From assembly GCA_002401955.1 (NCBI GenBank), contig NVUQ01000005.1:1-64000 (forward strand): a stretch of DNA of 64,000 bases. The letters run 5' to 3'. Under the pieces are notes generated by a model, which saw only the letters and a program-made list of their open reading frames with translations, searched no databases and was not told the origin of the DNA. Origin of the DNA: Flavobacteriales bacterium (GTDB lineage: Bacteria > Bacteroidota > Bacteroidia > Flavobacteriales_E > Vicingaceae). Of this stretch, positions 20,836 to 31,962 are shown one piece after another. Made by a program: the position numbers and the translations under genes. The stretch's first letter is position 1; every line of letters begins with the position of its first letter.

Positions 20836-21255
20836 ATGAGTTCAAAACAACTAGCAAATAAAATAGTAAATCAAATGTTTGAAAGTGATGCTTTCAGCAA
20901 GTGGTTGGGTATTGAAATTATTGAGGTAGGAGAGGGTTTTTGTGAGTTGAAAATGACTGTTAGAGAAGAAATGACTAATGGTTTTAAGATTGCTCACGGA
21001 GGAATAACATATAGTTTGGCAGATAGTGCTTTAGCATTTGCATCGAACTCTCATGGTAGAAAAAGTGTTTCAGTAGAAACATCAATTTCTCATACTAAAC
21101 AATGTTTTGTTGGAGATGTGATTACGGCAAAAGCAAAAGAAAAGTCAATTTCAAATAAAATTGCGGTTTATGAAACCGCAATTACCAATCAAAAAGACGA
21201 AACTGTAGCCTTATTTAAAGGCACAGTTTATCGTACAAGTAAAGATTGGTTTTAA
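20836..21255 (+). CDS. paaI: PaaI-like hotdog-fold thioesterase
   Basis: MTNGFKIAHGGITYSLADSALAFASNSHG hotdog motif. Confidence 0.85.
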   Translation: MSSKQLANKIVNQMFESDAFSKWLGIEIIEVGEGFCELKMTVREEMTNGFKIAHGGITYSLADSALAFASNSHGRKSVSVETSISHTKQCFVGDVITAKAKEKSISNKIAVYETAITNQKDETVALFKGTVYRTSKDWF

Positions 21256-21686
21256 TATTGAAGAGCATTTTCTAATTTCATTAATCGGTAGTGTTTTTTT
21301 ATTTTTTTTGTTAAATGTTTGCTCATTTTTTCTCCATTAGTATATTTTTTCAAAGTTTTTTCTAGTCTTTTTTTACTGTATTTAACACGTATATAACATC
21401 CATGAATAGCTACAGGGCTATAAATAGCTGTAAGAGGAATTCCTATAGGAGGAACAATTAATGCAATAGCGCCTGTAATAGGAAGAAATGATAATTCTGC
21501 AGCCCCTTGTTCATTTCGTTTATTTAAAAATAAATCAATAATAACGGCACTAGTATCATCTATAGCATATTTATCCATAAAATCCATATAATTATATTGA
21601 GATATTTTTGATGGATAAATTTTAGGCTTATTTGCATAAATAGTTAAGGAACAAAATATGACAGTAAAAGTGAATATTGTTTTCAT
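21252..21686 (-). CDS. Hypothetical exported protein
   Basis: Signal peptide; no recognised domain. Confidence 0.5.
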   Translation of the reverse strand: MKTIFTFTVIFCSLTIYANKPKIYPSKISQYNYMDFMDKYAIDDTSAVIIDLFLNKRNEQGAAELSFLPITGAIALIVPPIGIPLTAIYSPVAIHGCYIRVKYSKKRLEKTLKKYTNGEKMSKHLTKKIKKHYRLMKLENALQY

Positions 21687-22057
21687 AATTTAAAGATTTT
21701 AGTTGTTTATTAATTTAATAAAGTTTAATATTTATTAACAAAGATATTGGCTTATTAAAGGGTTGACAAGAGTGTTAACCCTCAAATATTATTGGGGGTG
21801 AAATGTAAATTTAAATAAGTAGTTAACCTTAACTGAAGTAGGTTAGATGTTGCTTTTGTTTTTATCTTATACTGAATTGTAACCAAAATGCCCGATAATT
21901 TTGTTATACTCATTATCAGGCTTAGATTATCCATCGGTATTATTCTAAATATAATGATTTACAAACTTAGGTTGGTATTATTAAAGATGATATTCTATAA
22001 TAAGAGTCAGTTCAATTTTATTACTTTTACTTATAATAAAATCTAAAAAAAGAATAG

Positions 22058-23266
22058 ATGAAAGAAGCATATATTATAGATGCAATTAGAACACCAATAG
22101 GAAATTTTGGAGGAACATTATCTGCTGTAAGAACAGATGATTTGGGAGCAATTCCTATTAGAGAATTGTTAAAAAGAAATCCTAGCGTTATTCAAGAAGA
22201 GATTGAAGATGTGTTGTTTGGTTGTGCTAATCAGGCGGGTGAAGATAATAGGAATGTTGCACGCATGAGTGGTTTGTTGGCTGGTTTGCCTTGGCAAGTT
22301 GGAGGAGAAACTATTAATAGATTATGTTCTTCGGGTATGGCTTCCGCAATAAATGCTTCAAGAGCAATTAAATTAGGGGATGGAGATGTTTATGTTACTG
22401 GTGGGGTAGAAAATATGTCGAGAGGGCCCTATGTAGTTTCTAAATCTGCAAGAGCATTCGGAACAGATTCTAAAATGTACGATTCTAGTTTTGGGTGGCG
22501 TTTTATCAATCCTAAAATGCATGATTTGTATGGAACTGATGGAATGGGTGTAACTGCTGAGAATTTAGTTGCTCAATATGGAATAAGTAGAGAAGATCAA
22601 GATCAATTTGCCTATTGGAGTCAGATGAAAGCAACTGAAGCCCAAAATAATGGTAGGTTAGCGGAAGAGATTGTAGCAGTTCATATTCCTCAACGTAAAA
22701 AAGATGATTTGATTTTTGATAAAGATGAGTTTATCAAACCAAATAGTTCTTTAGAAGTTTTAGGGAAATTAAGAGCAGCTTTTAAGAAAGAGGGTGGTAG
22801 TGTAACAGCAGGAAATGCTTCAGGATTAAATGATGGAGCTGCTGCAATGTTAATTGCTTCAGAAGAAGGAGCAAATAAATATAATTTAAAACCAATTGCA
22901 AGAATAGTATCTAGTGCTGTTGCTGGTGTTGAACCTCGTATTATGGGAATAGGACCGGTTTACGCTTCAGAAAAAGCATTAAAAAGAGCTGGATTAACTC
23001 TAGATGATATGGATGTGATTGAGTTAAATGAAGCCTTTGCTGCTCAGGCTTTAGCTTGTACCCGTAAAATGGGATTGGCTGATAATGATCCTAGAATTAA
23101 CCCAAATGGTGGAGCAATTGCAATTGGGCATCCATTAGGAGTTACGGGTTCTAGAATTTTGCAAACAGCAGCAATTGAACTTCAAAAAACCAATAAAAAA
23201 TACGCATTAGTAACGATGTGTATTGGGGTTGGACAAGGTTATGCAACAATTATTGAAAGAGTTTAG
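22058..23266 (+). CDS. Acetyl-CoA acyltransferase / 3-oxoadipyl-CoA thiolase
   Basis: [53 protein letters not shown]. Confidence 0.9.
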   Translation: MKEAYIIDAIRTPIGNFGGTLSAVRTDDLGAIPIRELLKRNPSVIQEEIEDVLFGCANQAGEDNRNVARMSGLLAGLPWQVGGETINRLCSSGMASAINASRAIKLGDGDVYVTGGVENMSRGPYVVSKSARAFGTDSKMYDSSFGWRFINPKMHDLYGTDGMGVTAENLVAQYGISREDQDQFAYWSQMKATEAQNNGRLAEEIVAVHIPQRKKDDLIFDKDEFIKPNSSLEVLGKLRAAFKKEGGSVTAGNASGLNDGAAAMLIASEEGANKYNLKPIARIVSSAVAGVEPRIMGIGPVYASEKALKRAGLTLDDMDVIELNEAFAAQALACTRKMGLADNDPRINPNGGAIAIGHPLGVTGSRILQTAAIELQKTNKKYALVTMCIGVGQGYATIIERV

Positions 23267-23269
23267 TAA

Positions 23270-23860
23270 GTGAATAAAAATCCTAAAATAGACGATTACA
23301 TTGCAAATTCAGCTGAATTTGCTCAGCCTATTTTGATTAAATTGAGAGATTTAGTTCATCAGGCTCATCCAGCTATTGAGGAAACTATAAAATGGGGGAT
23401 GCCCAACTTTGGATACAAAGGAATGCTCTTTAATATGGCATCCTTTAAAGCGCATTGCAGTTTTGGGTTCTGGAAAGAAAAATTAATTGATGGACTTGTA
23501 GATAATAACATGGGGATGGGAAGTTTCGGGAAGATTAAATCGCTAAACGATCTACCTTCTGATGATTTCATTTTGATGTTTATGAAAGAAGCGGTTGATT
23601 TAAATGAAAGAGGTGTTAAGTTGCCAAAATCTACAAAAGAGAAAAAGGAATTGATAATTCCCAAATATTTTACAGAAGCATTGAGCGGAAATCCTAAAGC
23701 AGAAGAAGTGTTTAATGGTTTTTCATACTCGCATAAAAAAGAATATTTAGAGTGGATTACCGAAGCAAAAAGAGAAGCTACTCGAGAAAAAAGAATTAAT
23801 CAGATGTTGGATTGGCTGACTGAAGGGAAGCGTAAAAATTGGAAATACGAAAATTGTTAG
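23270..23860 (+). CDS. YdeI/DUF1801-type protein
   Basis: IKWGMPNFGYKGMLFNMASFKAHCSFGFWK and YSHKKEYLEWITEAKREATREKRI; GTG start. Confidence 0.75.
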   Translation: MNKNPKIDDYIANSAEFAQPILIKLRDLVHQAHPAIEETIKWGMPNFGYKGMLFNMASFKAHCSFGFWKEKLIDGLVDNNMGMGSFGKIKSLNDLPSDDFILMFMKEAVDLNERGVKLPKSTKEKKELIIPKYFTEALSGNPKAEEVFNGFSYSHKKEYLEWITEAKREATREKRINQMLDWLTEGKRKNWKYENC

Positions 23861-23861
23861 C

Positions 23862-26069
23862 ATGTCAGAAATAGATTTCGAAGAAGAAAAAAAAGAAGTT
23901 TTAAAAGCTTATACAGCCATGTTAAGGGCTGCCAAGCATGCTAAAAAAGATGCTGTTACAAAAAAACGTATTCGAAAAGCATTTGATGTAGCATTGGAAG
24001 CTCATAAAACTGATAGAAGAAAATCAGGTGAGCCATACATTTTTCATCCAATTGCAGTAGCACGAATTTGTGCTGAAGAAATCGGTTTAGGAGCTACCTC
24101 AATTATTTGTGCTTTATTGCATGATACAGTTGAAGATACAGAAATTACCATAGAAGATATTGCCCGTGATTTTGGGAATAAAGAAGCATTAATTATTGAC
24201 GGATTAACCAAAATTTCTGGAGTTGTAGACAATAACGTGTCACTGCAAGCAGAAAATTTTAAGAAGATACTGTTAACCTTATCGGAAGATGTTCGTGTAA
24301 TCTTAATTAAAATTGCTGACCGATTGCATAATATGCGAACCATTGGTTCTATGCGAAGAGATAAGCAACTAAAGATTGCATCAGAAACACTGTTTCTTTA
24401 TGCTCCTTTAGCACACAGATTAGGCTTACATTCTATTAAATCTGAATTAGAAGATTTATCACTAAAATGCCAAGAACCAGATGGGTTTGCGGAGATAAAA
24501 AGTAAACTGACCAAAACTCAAGAAGTAAGAACAAGGTTTATTCGTAAATTTTCATCACCCATAAAACAGGTGTTGGAAGAAAAAGGCCTCAAATTTGAAA
24601 TAAAAGGCAGGCCAAAATCTATCCATTCTATATGGAATAAAATGTCGAGTAAGAATGTTTCTTTTGAAGAAGTATATGATTTGTTTGCCATTAGAATCAT
24701 CATTGATTCAAATGAAGAGAGCCTTGAAAAATCGGATTGTTGGCAAGTATATTCTGTTGTTACAGATTTTTACCAACCCAATATTGAGCGTTTAAGAGAT
24801 TGGATTTCTGCTCCCAAAGCAAATGGGTACGAATCGTTACACACAACTGTTATGAGTCCCACAGGTAAGTGGGTTGAGGTTCAGATTAGAACTCGAAGAA
24901 TGGATGATATTGCTGAAAAAGGTTTTGCAGCTCATTGGAAATATAAAGAAGGAGGCTCTGAAAGTCAGTTTGATATATGGATTAGTCAGGTTAGAGAATT
25001 AATTGAAAGTACAGATAATAATGCCTTAGAATTATTGGATGACTTTAAACTGAATTTATTTACAGATGAGATTTATGTTTTTACACCTAATGGTGATATG
25101 AAAAGTTTGCCAGCTGGAGCTACAACATTGGATTTTGCATTTTCTGTTCATACTCAGGTTGGGACAAACTGCTTGGGGGCTAAAGTAAATAATAAGTTGG
25201 TTCCACTAAGCCATCAATTAAAGAGTGGAGATCAAGTTGAAATTTTGACTTCTAAAAACCAAAAACCAAAAGAAGATTGGTTGAGTTTTGTGCAGACTCA
25301 TAAAGCAAAATCGAACATAAAATCTGCCTTAAAAGACGAAAAAAGAAAAGTTGCCCAAAAAGGTAAATCCATTTTAGAAAAGGAATTAAAAAGAATAAAA
25401 ATATCGCACGAAAATGTGAATCTACAGGAGCTTCAAACCTATTATAAAGTTCCTTCAGAATTAGAACTGTTTTATCAAATTTCTCTTGATAAAATAGACC
25501 TGTCAAAATTAAAAGAATTTGAAGTAAGAAAGGGGGTTTTAAAACCAAAAAGAACAATCCAGAAAAGAGTTCAACGTTATTTTGGGCAAAGAAAGACAGT
25601 CACTTCAAAGCCTAAAAAACCAATTTTAGTAATTGGTGATAATATGGAAAAGTTAGATTACACACTAGCAAATTGTTGTAATCCAATACCTGGAGATGAA
25701 GTATATGGCTTTATAACCGTTACAGAAGGAATTAAAATTCATAAAACGAGCTGTCCAAATACTGTTCAGTTAATGTCTAAATATGCTTATCGAATTATTA
25801 AATCTAGTTGGATAGAAGAGCAAGAGGTGGCATTTTTAACAGGATTAAAAATTATTGGAATTGATGACATGGGTATTGTAAATAATATTACTCAAATTAT
25901 TTCTAATGAATTAAATGTAAACATGCGCTCGTTGAGTTTCGATAGTAATGATGGTGTTTTTGAAGGGCGGGTTATGGTAATGGTTCAAGACACTTCTCAT
26001 CTTACCAATTTGATTAAAAAATTAAATAAAGTTAAAGGAGTAAGAAAGATAGAACGAGTAGATAGTTAG
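23862..26069 (+). CDS. Bifunctional (p)ppGpp synthetase/hydrolase, RelA/SpoT family
   Basis: HD domain (LLHDTVEDTEIT), synthetase domain, TGS (FTPNGDMKSLPAGATTLDFAFSVHT), C-terminal ACT. Confidence 0.93.
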   Translation: MSEIDFEEEKKEVLKAYTAMLRAAKHAKKDAVTKKRIRKAFDVALEAHKTDRRKSGEPYIFHPIAVARICAEEIGLGATSIICALLHDTVEDTEITIEDIARDFGNKEALIIDGLTKISGVVDNNVSLQAENFKKILLTLSEDVRVILIKIADRLHNMRTIGSMRRDKQLKIASETLFLYAPLAHRLGLHSIKSELEDLSLKCQEPDGFAEIKSKLTKTQEVRTRFIRKFSSPIKQVLEEKGLKFEIKGRPKSIHSIWNKMSSKNVSFEEVYDLFAIRIIIDSNEESLEKSDCWQVYSVVTDFYQPNIERLRDWISAPKANGYESLHTTVMSPTGKWVEVQIRTRRMDDIAEKGFAAHWKYKEGGSESQFDIWISQVRELIESTDNNALELLDDFKLNLFTDEIYVFTPNGDMKSLPAGATTLDFAFSVHTQVGTNCLGAKVNNKLVPLSHQLKSGDQVEILTSKNQKPKEDWLSFVQTHKAKSNIKSALKDEKRKVAQKGKSILEKELKRIKISHENVNLQELQTYYKVPSELELFYQISLDKIDLSKLKEFEVRKGVLKPKRTIQKRVQRYFGQRKTVTSKPKKPILVIGDNMEKLDYTLANCCNPIPGDEVYGFITVTEGIKIHKTSCPNTVQLMSKYAYRIIKSSWIEEQEVAFLTGLKIIGIDDMGIVNNITQIISNELNVNMRSLSFDSNDGVFEGRVMVMVQDTSHLTNLIKKLNKVKGVRKIERVDS

Positions 26070-26114
26070 TTATAAGATTAAAATTATACGTTTTGTATGA
26101 GGTCACTTCATAAC

Positions 26115-26304
26115 TTCCTGTCTCTTTACTCCTGTTTCCTGTCTCCTTACTCCTGTTTTCCTTACTCCTGTTTCTTGTCTCTTTACTCCTGTTTCTTGTC
26201 TCCTGTTTCCTGTCTCTTTACTCCTGTTTCTTGTCTCTTTACTCTTTACTCCTGTTTCCTGTCTCTTTACTCCTGTTTCTTGTCTCCTATCTCCTGTTTC
26301 CTTA
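26115..26304. repeat. Degenerate heptanucleotide array (27 units: CTCCTGT, TTCCTGT, TTCTTGT, CTCTTTA...)
   Basis: Manual parsing gives 26 exact 7-mers and one 8-mer over 190 bp. Confidence 0.9.
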
Positions 26305-26409
26305 CTTCATAACCTCTCACTTTTTAACTCTCAAATTACTTTTCAACAAAGCATTAACATTTGCTTCACGCTTCTTTTAAATTTTTAATTTTACTTTTTA
26401 ACAACCCTA

Positions 26410-26859
26410 ATGAGCAGAGGAGAAGAACTTCAAGAAAAGGTAAAGAATATTTTTACCACTTATTTAGAAGAAAACGGGCACCGTAAAACTCCTGAACGAT
26501 ACGCTATACTTCAAGAAATTTACTCTAATGATGAACATTTTTTTGTAGAAGAATTATATATTTCTATGAAAAATAAAAAATACAGAGTGAGTAGAGCTAC
26601 ATTGTATAATACGATAGATTTGTTAATTGCTGCTAAGTTGGTAAGAAAACATCAGTTTGGTAATAGCATGGCTCAATTTGAACGTTCTTATGGTTCAAAA
26701 CAGCATGATCATATCATTTTGAGTAATGGTGAAGTGATAGAGTTTTGTGACCCAAGAATTCAAAACATTAAATCTACATTAGAAGAGATGTTTGACGTGA
26801 ATATTTTACATCATTCACTAAATTTTTATGCAGTTAAAAACGAAACTAAACAACCATGA
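26410..26859 (+). CDS. Fur family transcriptional regulator
   Basis: [56 protein letters not shown]. Confidence 0.88.
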   Translation: MSRGEELQEKVKNIFTTYLEENGHRKTPERYAILQEIYSNDEHFFVEELYISMKNKKYRVSRATLYNTIDLLIAAKLVRKHQFGNSMAQFERSYGSKQHDHIILSNGEVIEFCDPRIQNIKSTLEEMFDVNILHHSLNFYAVKNETKQP

Positions 26860-27200
26860 GTTTTTCCTTTGAAATAAAAACAGACAATCAAATTATTTAT
26901 ATTTCTTTAAAAGGAAATTTAATGAGTAAACAACAAGTACAAACGATGTTGTATGAGATTGATCATTTTTTTAACGAAGGGGTTAAAAAAATAATTATTG
27001 ATTTATCTGATATTGAGTATATGAACAGTAGTGGTTTAAGTATTTTGATAAATATTTTTACACAAGCAAGAAATAAAGGTGGTGAGGTAATTATTACCAA
27101 TATTCCAGAAAAAATAAATCAATTACTTATAATAACTAAATTAAATAGCATTTTTAACATTGAAGAAACTGTTGAAGAGGCGAAAAAAATATTGATATAA
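26856..27200 (+). CDS. STAS-domain protein (anti-sigma factor antagonist type)
   Basis: [37 protein letters not shown]. Confidence 0.88.
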   Translation: MSFSFEIKTDNQIIYISLKGNLMSKQQVQTMLYEIDHFFNEGVKKIIIDLSDIEYMNSSGLSILINIFTQARNKGGEVIITNIPEKINQLLIITKLNSIFNIEETVEEAKKILI

Positions 27201-27206
27201 AAAGAA

Positions 27207-28490
27207 ATGGAAAAAGTAGATGTATTATTAGGTCTTCAATGGGGAGACGAAGGTAAAGGTAAAATTGTTGATGTTGTTACTCCAAAGTATGATATTATTG
27301 CAAGGTTTCAGGGAGGTCCAAACGCTGGGCACACATTAATTTTTGATGATAAAAAATATGTTTTACATACCATTCCTTCTGGTATTTTTAGAGATGAAAC
27401 AATTAATGTTATTGGTAATGGAGTTGTAATTGATCCAATTATTATTAAAGATGAAATTGATAAATTAGAAGCAATAGGAATTGATGTAGCATCAAAGTTA
27501 TTGATTTCTAAAAAAGCTCACCTAATTGTTCCAACACACAAAATATTAGATAAATATTCTGAAGAGCAAAAAGGAAAAAACAAAATTGGCTCTACGTTAA
27601 AAGGAATTGGTCCAACTTATATGGACAAAACTGGTAGAAACGGTTTAAGAATGGGAGATTCTTTAACTGCTAATTTCAGAGAAAAATACGATGCTTTACA
27701 AGAAAAACATAAAACAATTTTAGGAGACTATGATTGTGCTGAATTGTTAACTGAACTAGAAGTTAAATGGTTTGAAGCAATGGAGTTTATGTCGAAATTC
27801 ACGTTAATTGACAGTGAGCATTATATCAATAATGCTATGGCAAATGGACAAACAGTTCTTGCTGAAGGTGCTCAAGGAACAATGTTGGATGTTGATTTTG
27901 GAACTTATCCATTTGTAACATCATCAAATACAGTTACTGCAGGAACTTGTACTGGTTTAGGTGTTGCACCAAACAGAATAGGAGAGGTTATCGGTATTTT
28001 TAAAGCTTATTGTACAAGAGTTGGGTCAGGTCCATTTCCATCAGAATTAGATAATGAAGTAGGAGAGAATATCAGAAAATTAGGATTTGAATATGGCGCT
28101 ACAACAGGTAGAGATAGAAGGTGTGGTTGGATTGATTTGCCAGCATTAAAATATGCCATTATGATTAATGGAGCAACCCAATTATCAATGATGAAAGCTG
28201 ATGTTTTAGATACTTTTGATACCATTGAAGTTTGTACACATTATGATATTGATGGGGAGATGTATGATTACTTTCCGTATGATATCAATTCTTTAAACAT
28301 TAAACCTGTTTATAAACAAATTAAAGGGTGGAATACTGATTTAACTGGTTTAACGAATATGGATGATGCTCCAAAAGAATTTATGGATTACATAGAATAC
28401 TTAGAACAAGAATTAAACGTTCCTATTACAATTGTTTCTGTTGGGCCAGACAGAAAACAAACTTTAATGAGAGAAAAAGTAATGGCGTAA
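27207..28490 (+). CDS. purA: Adenylosuccinate synthetase
   Basis: VDVLLGLQWGDEGKGKIVD; FQGGPNAGHT; GIGPTYMDK. Confidence 0.96.
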   Translation: MEKVDVLLGLQWGDEGKGKIVDVVTPKYDIIARFQGGPNAGHTLIFDDKKYVLHTIPSGIFRDETINVIGNGVVIDPIIIKDEIDKLEAIGIDVASKLLISKKAHLIVPTHKILDKYSEEQKGKNKIGSTLKGIGPTYMDKTGRNGLRMGDSLTANFREKYDALQEKHKTILGDYDCAELLTELEVKWFEAMEFMSKFTLIDSEHYINNAMANGQTVLAEGAQGTMLDVDFGTYPFVTSSNTVTAGTCTGLGVAPNRIGEVIGIFKAYCTRVGSGPFPSELDNEVGENIRKLGFEYGATTGRDRRCGWIDLPALKYAIMINGATQLSMMKADVLDTFDTIEVCTHYDIDGEMYDYFPYDINSLNIKPVYKQIKGWNTDLTGLTNMDDAPKEFMDYIEYLEQELNVPITIVSVGPDRKQTLMREKVMA

Positions 28491-28503
28491 ACTAAGTTTA
28501 AAG

Positions 28504-30159
28504 TTGAAAAGTTATAAAGTTATAAAGTTAAAATCCTCCCTTAAGGGAGGATTTTTGGGTTCTTCCCAAAGAGGGGCTAAGAAATTCTTGTTTCTTGTTT
28601 CTTGCTTCTTATTTCTCTTTTCGGGAGAATCTATTGCTCAATCTCATATCAAAACAGAGAAGGGGAATAAGATTGAAATACTTAATGCTAATACTGGATT
28701 TTTTGAAGAGATAAATGGTGTGAAAATAAACCGTTTAATTGGTGATGTTCAGTTAAAACATGATGATGTATTAATGTTTTGTGATAGTGCATATATATAT
28801 AAAGGGACTAATACAATGGACGCCTATAGTAACGTTAAAATTACTCAAGGAGATTCATTACAAATGTTTGGTGATTCTTTAAAATACAATGGAAATACTA
28901 AGCTAGCTATTCTTAGAGGTGATATCCGTTTAATTAATAATGATGTAACACTCACCACTAACTTTTTAGATTACAACAGAACTACCAACATTGCTTACTA
29001 TTATAATGGAGGAACGATGGTAAATCAGAAAGAAAACAATACACTAACAAGTAAACAAGGTTATTATCATTCTGTAACTGAATCATTCTATTTTAAAGAA
29101 GATGTTGTTCTAATTAATCCAGAATATAAAATAGAAGCAGATACCTTAAATTACCAATCATCCTCTGAAATAGTTAATTTTTTAGGGCCAACAACAATTA
29201 CCAGTGATGATAATTTTATTTATACCGAAGATGGATGGTACAATACGGTAACTGATAAATCAAAATTCTATAAAAATGCCTATTTGTTTTCTGAAGATAA
29301 ATTAATAGAAGGAGATACCCTGTATTATGATCGAAATAAAGGATATGGAGAAATTATTTGTAATGCAGTTATTACAGATACCGTAGAAAATTTGATTTTA
29401 CAAGGAGATGTAGCTCACTTGTTTGAATTAAAAGACAGTGTGATGCTCACTCAAGAAGCATTAATGATGCAAATAACAGATGATGATACTTTATACATGC
29501 ATGCCGATACCTTTATTGTTTCTACACAATTTGTGGTGTATGATTCATTAATAAATGAAACAGATAGTGCTAAAATAAAAGGAGATACAGTAAGAACAAT
29601 GTTTGCTTATAACCATGCTAAATTTTATAAAAGCGACATGCAAGGTAAAGCAGATTCTATTGTTTATGAATTTTCTGATTCTACCATTAGCTTCTATCAT
29701 GATCCAATTATATGGTCAAAAGAAAATCAAATTACAGGAACATTTATCTATCTATTAATGTCTAATAATAAGGTGGATAGGATGTTTGTTAATGAAAATG
29801 CATTTATTATTTCTAAAGCAGATTCCTTACGAGATAATTACAATCAGATTAAAGGAGATAGTTTGGTAGCTTATTTTCATGAGCAAGAAATTCATAAAAT
29901 TGTAGTGACAGATAATTCTGAAACCATTTATTATGCCATAGATGATGATGGAAAATACATTGGCGTAAACAAAATGAAAGGGGAAGACATGCTTATCTTT
30001 TTAAAAGATAATGAAATTAACACCATTACTTTTATTAAAGACCCTGAAGGAACCATGTATCCGCTTAAAGATGTTTCACCTAAAGATGTAATTCTAAAAG
30101 GGTTTAGTTGGCGAATACTAGAACGACCAAACGATATGTTTGATATTTTTATTCAATAA
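28504..30159 (+). CDS. OstA/LptA-like organic solvent tolerance protein (annotated 5' end doubtful)
   Basis: Repeated GDVQLKHDDVLMFCDSAYIYKGTNTMDAYSNVKITQGDSLQMFGD-type units; track ORF begins at TTG and spans the purA terminator, so the true start is probably about 28.55-28.6 kb. Confidence 0.7.
   Translation: MKSYKVIKLKSSLKGGFLGSSQRGAKKFLFLVSCFLFLFSGESIAQSHIKTEKGNKIEILNANTGFFEEINGVKINRLIGDVQLKHDDVLMFCDSAYIYKGTNTMDAYSNVKITQGDSLQMFGDSLKYNGNTKLAILRGDIRLINNDVTLTTNFLDYNRTTNIAYYYNGGTMVNQKENNTLTSKQGYYHSVTESFYFKEDVVLINPEYKIEADTLNYQSSSEIVNFLGPTTITSDDNFIYTEDGWYNTVTDKSKFYKNAYLFSEDKLIEGDTLYYDRNKGYGEIICNAVITDTVENLILQGDVAHLFELKDSVMLTQEALMMQITDDDTLYMHADTFIVSTQFVVYDSLINETDSAKIKGDTVRTMFAYNHAKFYKSDMQGKADSIVYEFSDSTISFYHDPIIWSKENQITGTFIYLLMSNNKVDRMFVNENAFIISKADSLRDNYNQIKGDSLVAYFHEQEIHKIVVTDNSETIYYAIDDDGKYIGVNKMKGEDMLIFLKDNEINTITFIKDPEGTMYPLKDVSPKDVILKGFSWRILERPNDMFDIFIQ
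28532..28556 (+). terminator. Probable purA terminator
   Basis: AATCCTCCCTTAAGGGAGGATTTTT. Confidence 0.65.
28585..28619. repeat. Heptad tract (TTCTTGT TTCTTGT TTCTTGC TTCTTAT TTCTCTT) in the OstA-like signal-peptide region
   Basis: 7-nt period read directly; same heptamer as in the 26.1-26.3 kb array. Confidence 0.75.
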
Positions 30160-30187
30160 AAAAGCCGATGCTAAATAGCATCGGCTT
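30158..30187. terminator. Bidirectional terminator between convergent genes
   Basis: AAAAAAGCCGATGCTAAATAGCATCGGCTT. Confidence 0.8.
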
Positions 30188-30207
30188 CTGTATAAAATTC
30201 ATATAGT

Positions 30208-31884
30208 TTATTCCTTAATAAATTTCTTGGTAATAACTCTATCGTTAGATTTTATTTGCAAGAAATAAATGCCTTTAGATAAATCACTAACATTAATTAG
30301 ATTACTATTATTGGTAATGGTTTTTATTGTTTTTCCAGTAATGTTGATAATACTAATCTCATCAATATTTAATTGACTACTAATAATTGTTAGTTGGTTT
30401 GATGATGGGTTTGGATAAAGACTAATATTAGAAGATGTTGTTACCTCATTATCAATTGAAGTAGCTAAGTTTGGATCTATGATGTTAATTTCAAATCCAG
30501 ACTGTTTAAATACTGTTCCTCCTGAACTTATTGAATCACAAAACGTATCTATACATCCGTTTCCATTATCTACAGTTAAACAAAGGTTAAATGGTCCTGC
30601 AGTTGTGTAAGTATAACTTGGAAATGCCTGGTTTGAGGTATTGCCATCATCAAAATCCCATAAATAAGTTAAATTACTACCTGTAGCACTATTTACAACG
30701 ATAACACCATTAAAGGAAGAGTCTGTATACATGGTAAACCCTGCATTGCAGGCTAACGGACTTGTGACTCCTGTGATATTAATTGTTGACACAGCATAGT
30801 CCATACTGCAAGTTGCTCCAGCTAAAGCAGATGAATCAGCGATAGCTAATACTACTGCATAGAATCCATTGGTACTAAATGTATGATTTGGATTAGAGAT
30901 TGGAGATAAACCACCGTCACCAAAACTCCAATGAGATAGAGTATAGCTGCCTGTTGATGTATTTGTAAAAGAATAGTTAGCATTTCCATTATCAACATGA
31001 GTGAAACTTGCGTTATTGTTACTGCTAGTACACGCTAAGCTTTGATATTGAACATCCCTTCTAGTTTCCCCAATTTTAACTCCATTTCTAAACTCTTCTA
31101 CTCGTACTGCAAATACAAAATTTCCGATTAAGTTCGGAGAAGCGCTTATTAACCCTGTGTTTTGATCAATCGACATGGCAGAAGCTCCTCCAACAATATT
31201 TCCTAAACTGTATCCGGCCGCCCAGTTAACATCATTGTAGGGGAAAATAGGAGCAGAATTCATCGCAGAAGCATTTAGAGGGGTTACTAAGGAGTAAACC
31301 AAAGAATCACCGTCTACATCGTTTACATTAAATTGAAAATATTTAGACGTGTTAACACATAAGTAAGCATCTAAAGGCAGAGAGCCCATATCTGGACTAG
31401 AGTTATTTATGGTTGAGGGGGATCCTGGGTCAGGGATTTCACAGTAGAAAGTCATTCCAGTAGAACTCGGGTTAGCTAGGTTGATAATGCTACTATTTCT
31501 ACAGCATGCATTGTACTCAATAAAATATCCATTGGAATTATCTGGAATAGTTACGTTTTGAGTAAATATACCTAAATCTACACATAGTCCAGCGGGAGAC
31601 CAACAGGCATCACCAAATGATAAAGGAGGGGTTATTGTAGGGTTAAGTATGGTCCAGTTTTGAACTGTAGTGTAGGTAAGACCATCGTGTAAATTGACAA
31701 GGATAGATGTTGGCATAGGTAATGATGTTGGTTGGCACGAGCGATATAATCTTACTTGAACTTGAAAATCATTTTGAGTTGGGCCAATCCATTTTACTGA
31801 AATGTCTCCACCAATAATATGTGTGGCGTTAGTATCTGGAGTTAGTAAAAAAAGAGGTATTAAAAGCAGTAATATTTTTTTCAT
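30208..31884 (-). CDS. PKD-domain secreted protein with T9SS sorting domain
   Basis: THVDNGNANYSFTNTSTGSYTLSHWSFGDGGLSPISNPNHTFS (PKD); SLYPNPSSNQLTI...GIYFLQIKSNDRVITKKFIKE. Confidence 0.85.
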   Translation of the reverse strand: MKKILLLLIPLFLLTPDTNATHIIGGDISVKWIGPTQNDFQVQVRLYRSCQPTSLPMPTSILVNLHDGLTYTTVQNWTILNPTITPPLSFGDACWSPAGLCVDLGIFTQNVTIPDNSNGYFIEYNACCRNSSIINLANPSSTGMTFYCEIPDPGSPSTINNSSPDMGSLPLDAYLCVNTSKYFQFNVNDVDGDSLVYSLVTPLNASAMNSAPIFPYNDVNWAAGYSLGNIVGGASAMSIDQNTGLISASPNLIGNFVFAVRVEEFRNGVKIGETRRDVQYQSLACTSSNNNASFTHVDNGNANYSFTNTSTGSYTLSHWSFGDGGLSPISNPNHTFSTNGFYAVVLAIADSSALAGATCSMDYAVSTINITGVTSPLACNAGFTMYTDSSFNGVIVVNSATGSNLTYLWDFDDGNTSNQAFPSYTYTTAGPFNLCLTVDNGNGCIDTFCDSISSGGTVFKQSGFEINIIDPNLATSIDNEVTTSSNISLYPNPSSNQLTIISSQLNIDEISIINITGKTIKTITNNSNLINVSDLSKGIYFLQIKSNDRVITKKFIKE

Positions 31885-31962
31885 AATAGTTGAATAAGTA
31901 GGTTTCTAACCAGTAAATGTAATTAAAATTATTCTAGATGATAGAATTACATTTATTTTCAA

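Noticed and set aside
26097-26312. 71-aa ORF MRSLHNFLSLYSCFLSPYSC...
   Set aside because: Entirely encoded by the 7-nt repeat array; compositional artefact with no supporting start context.
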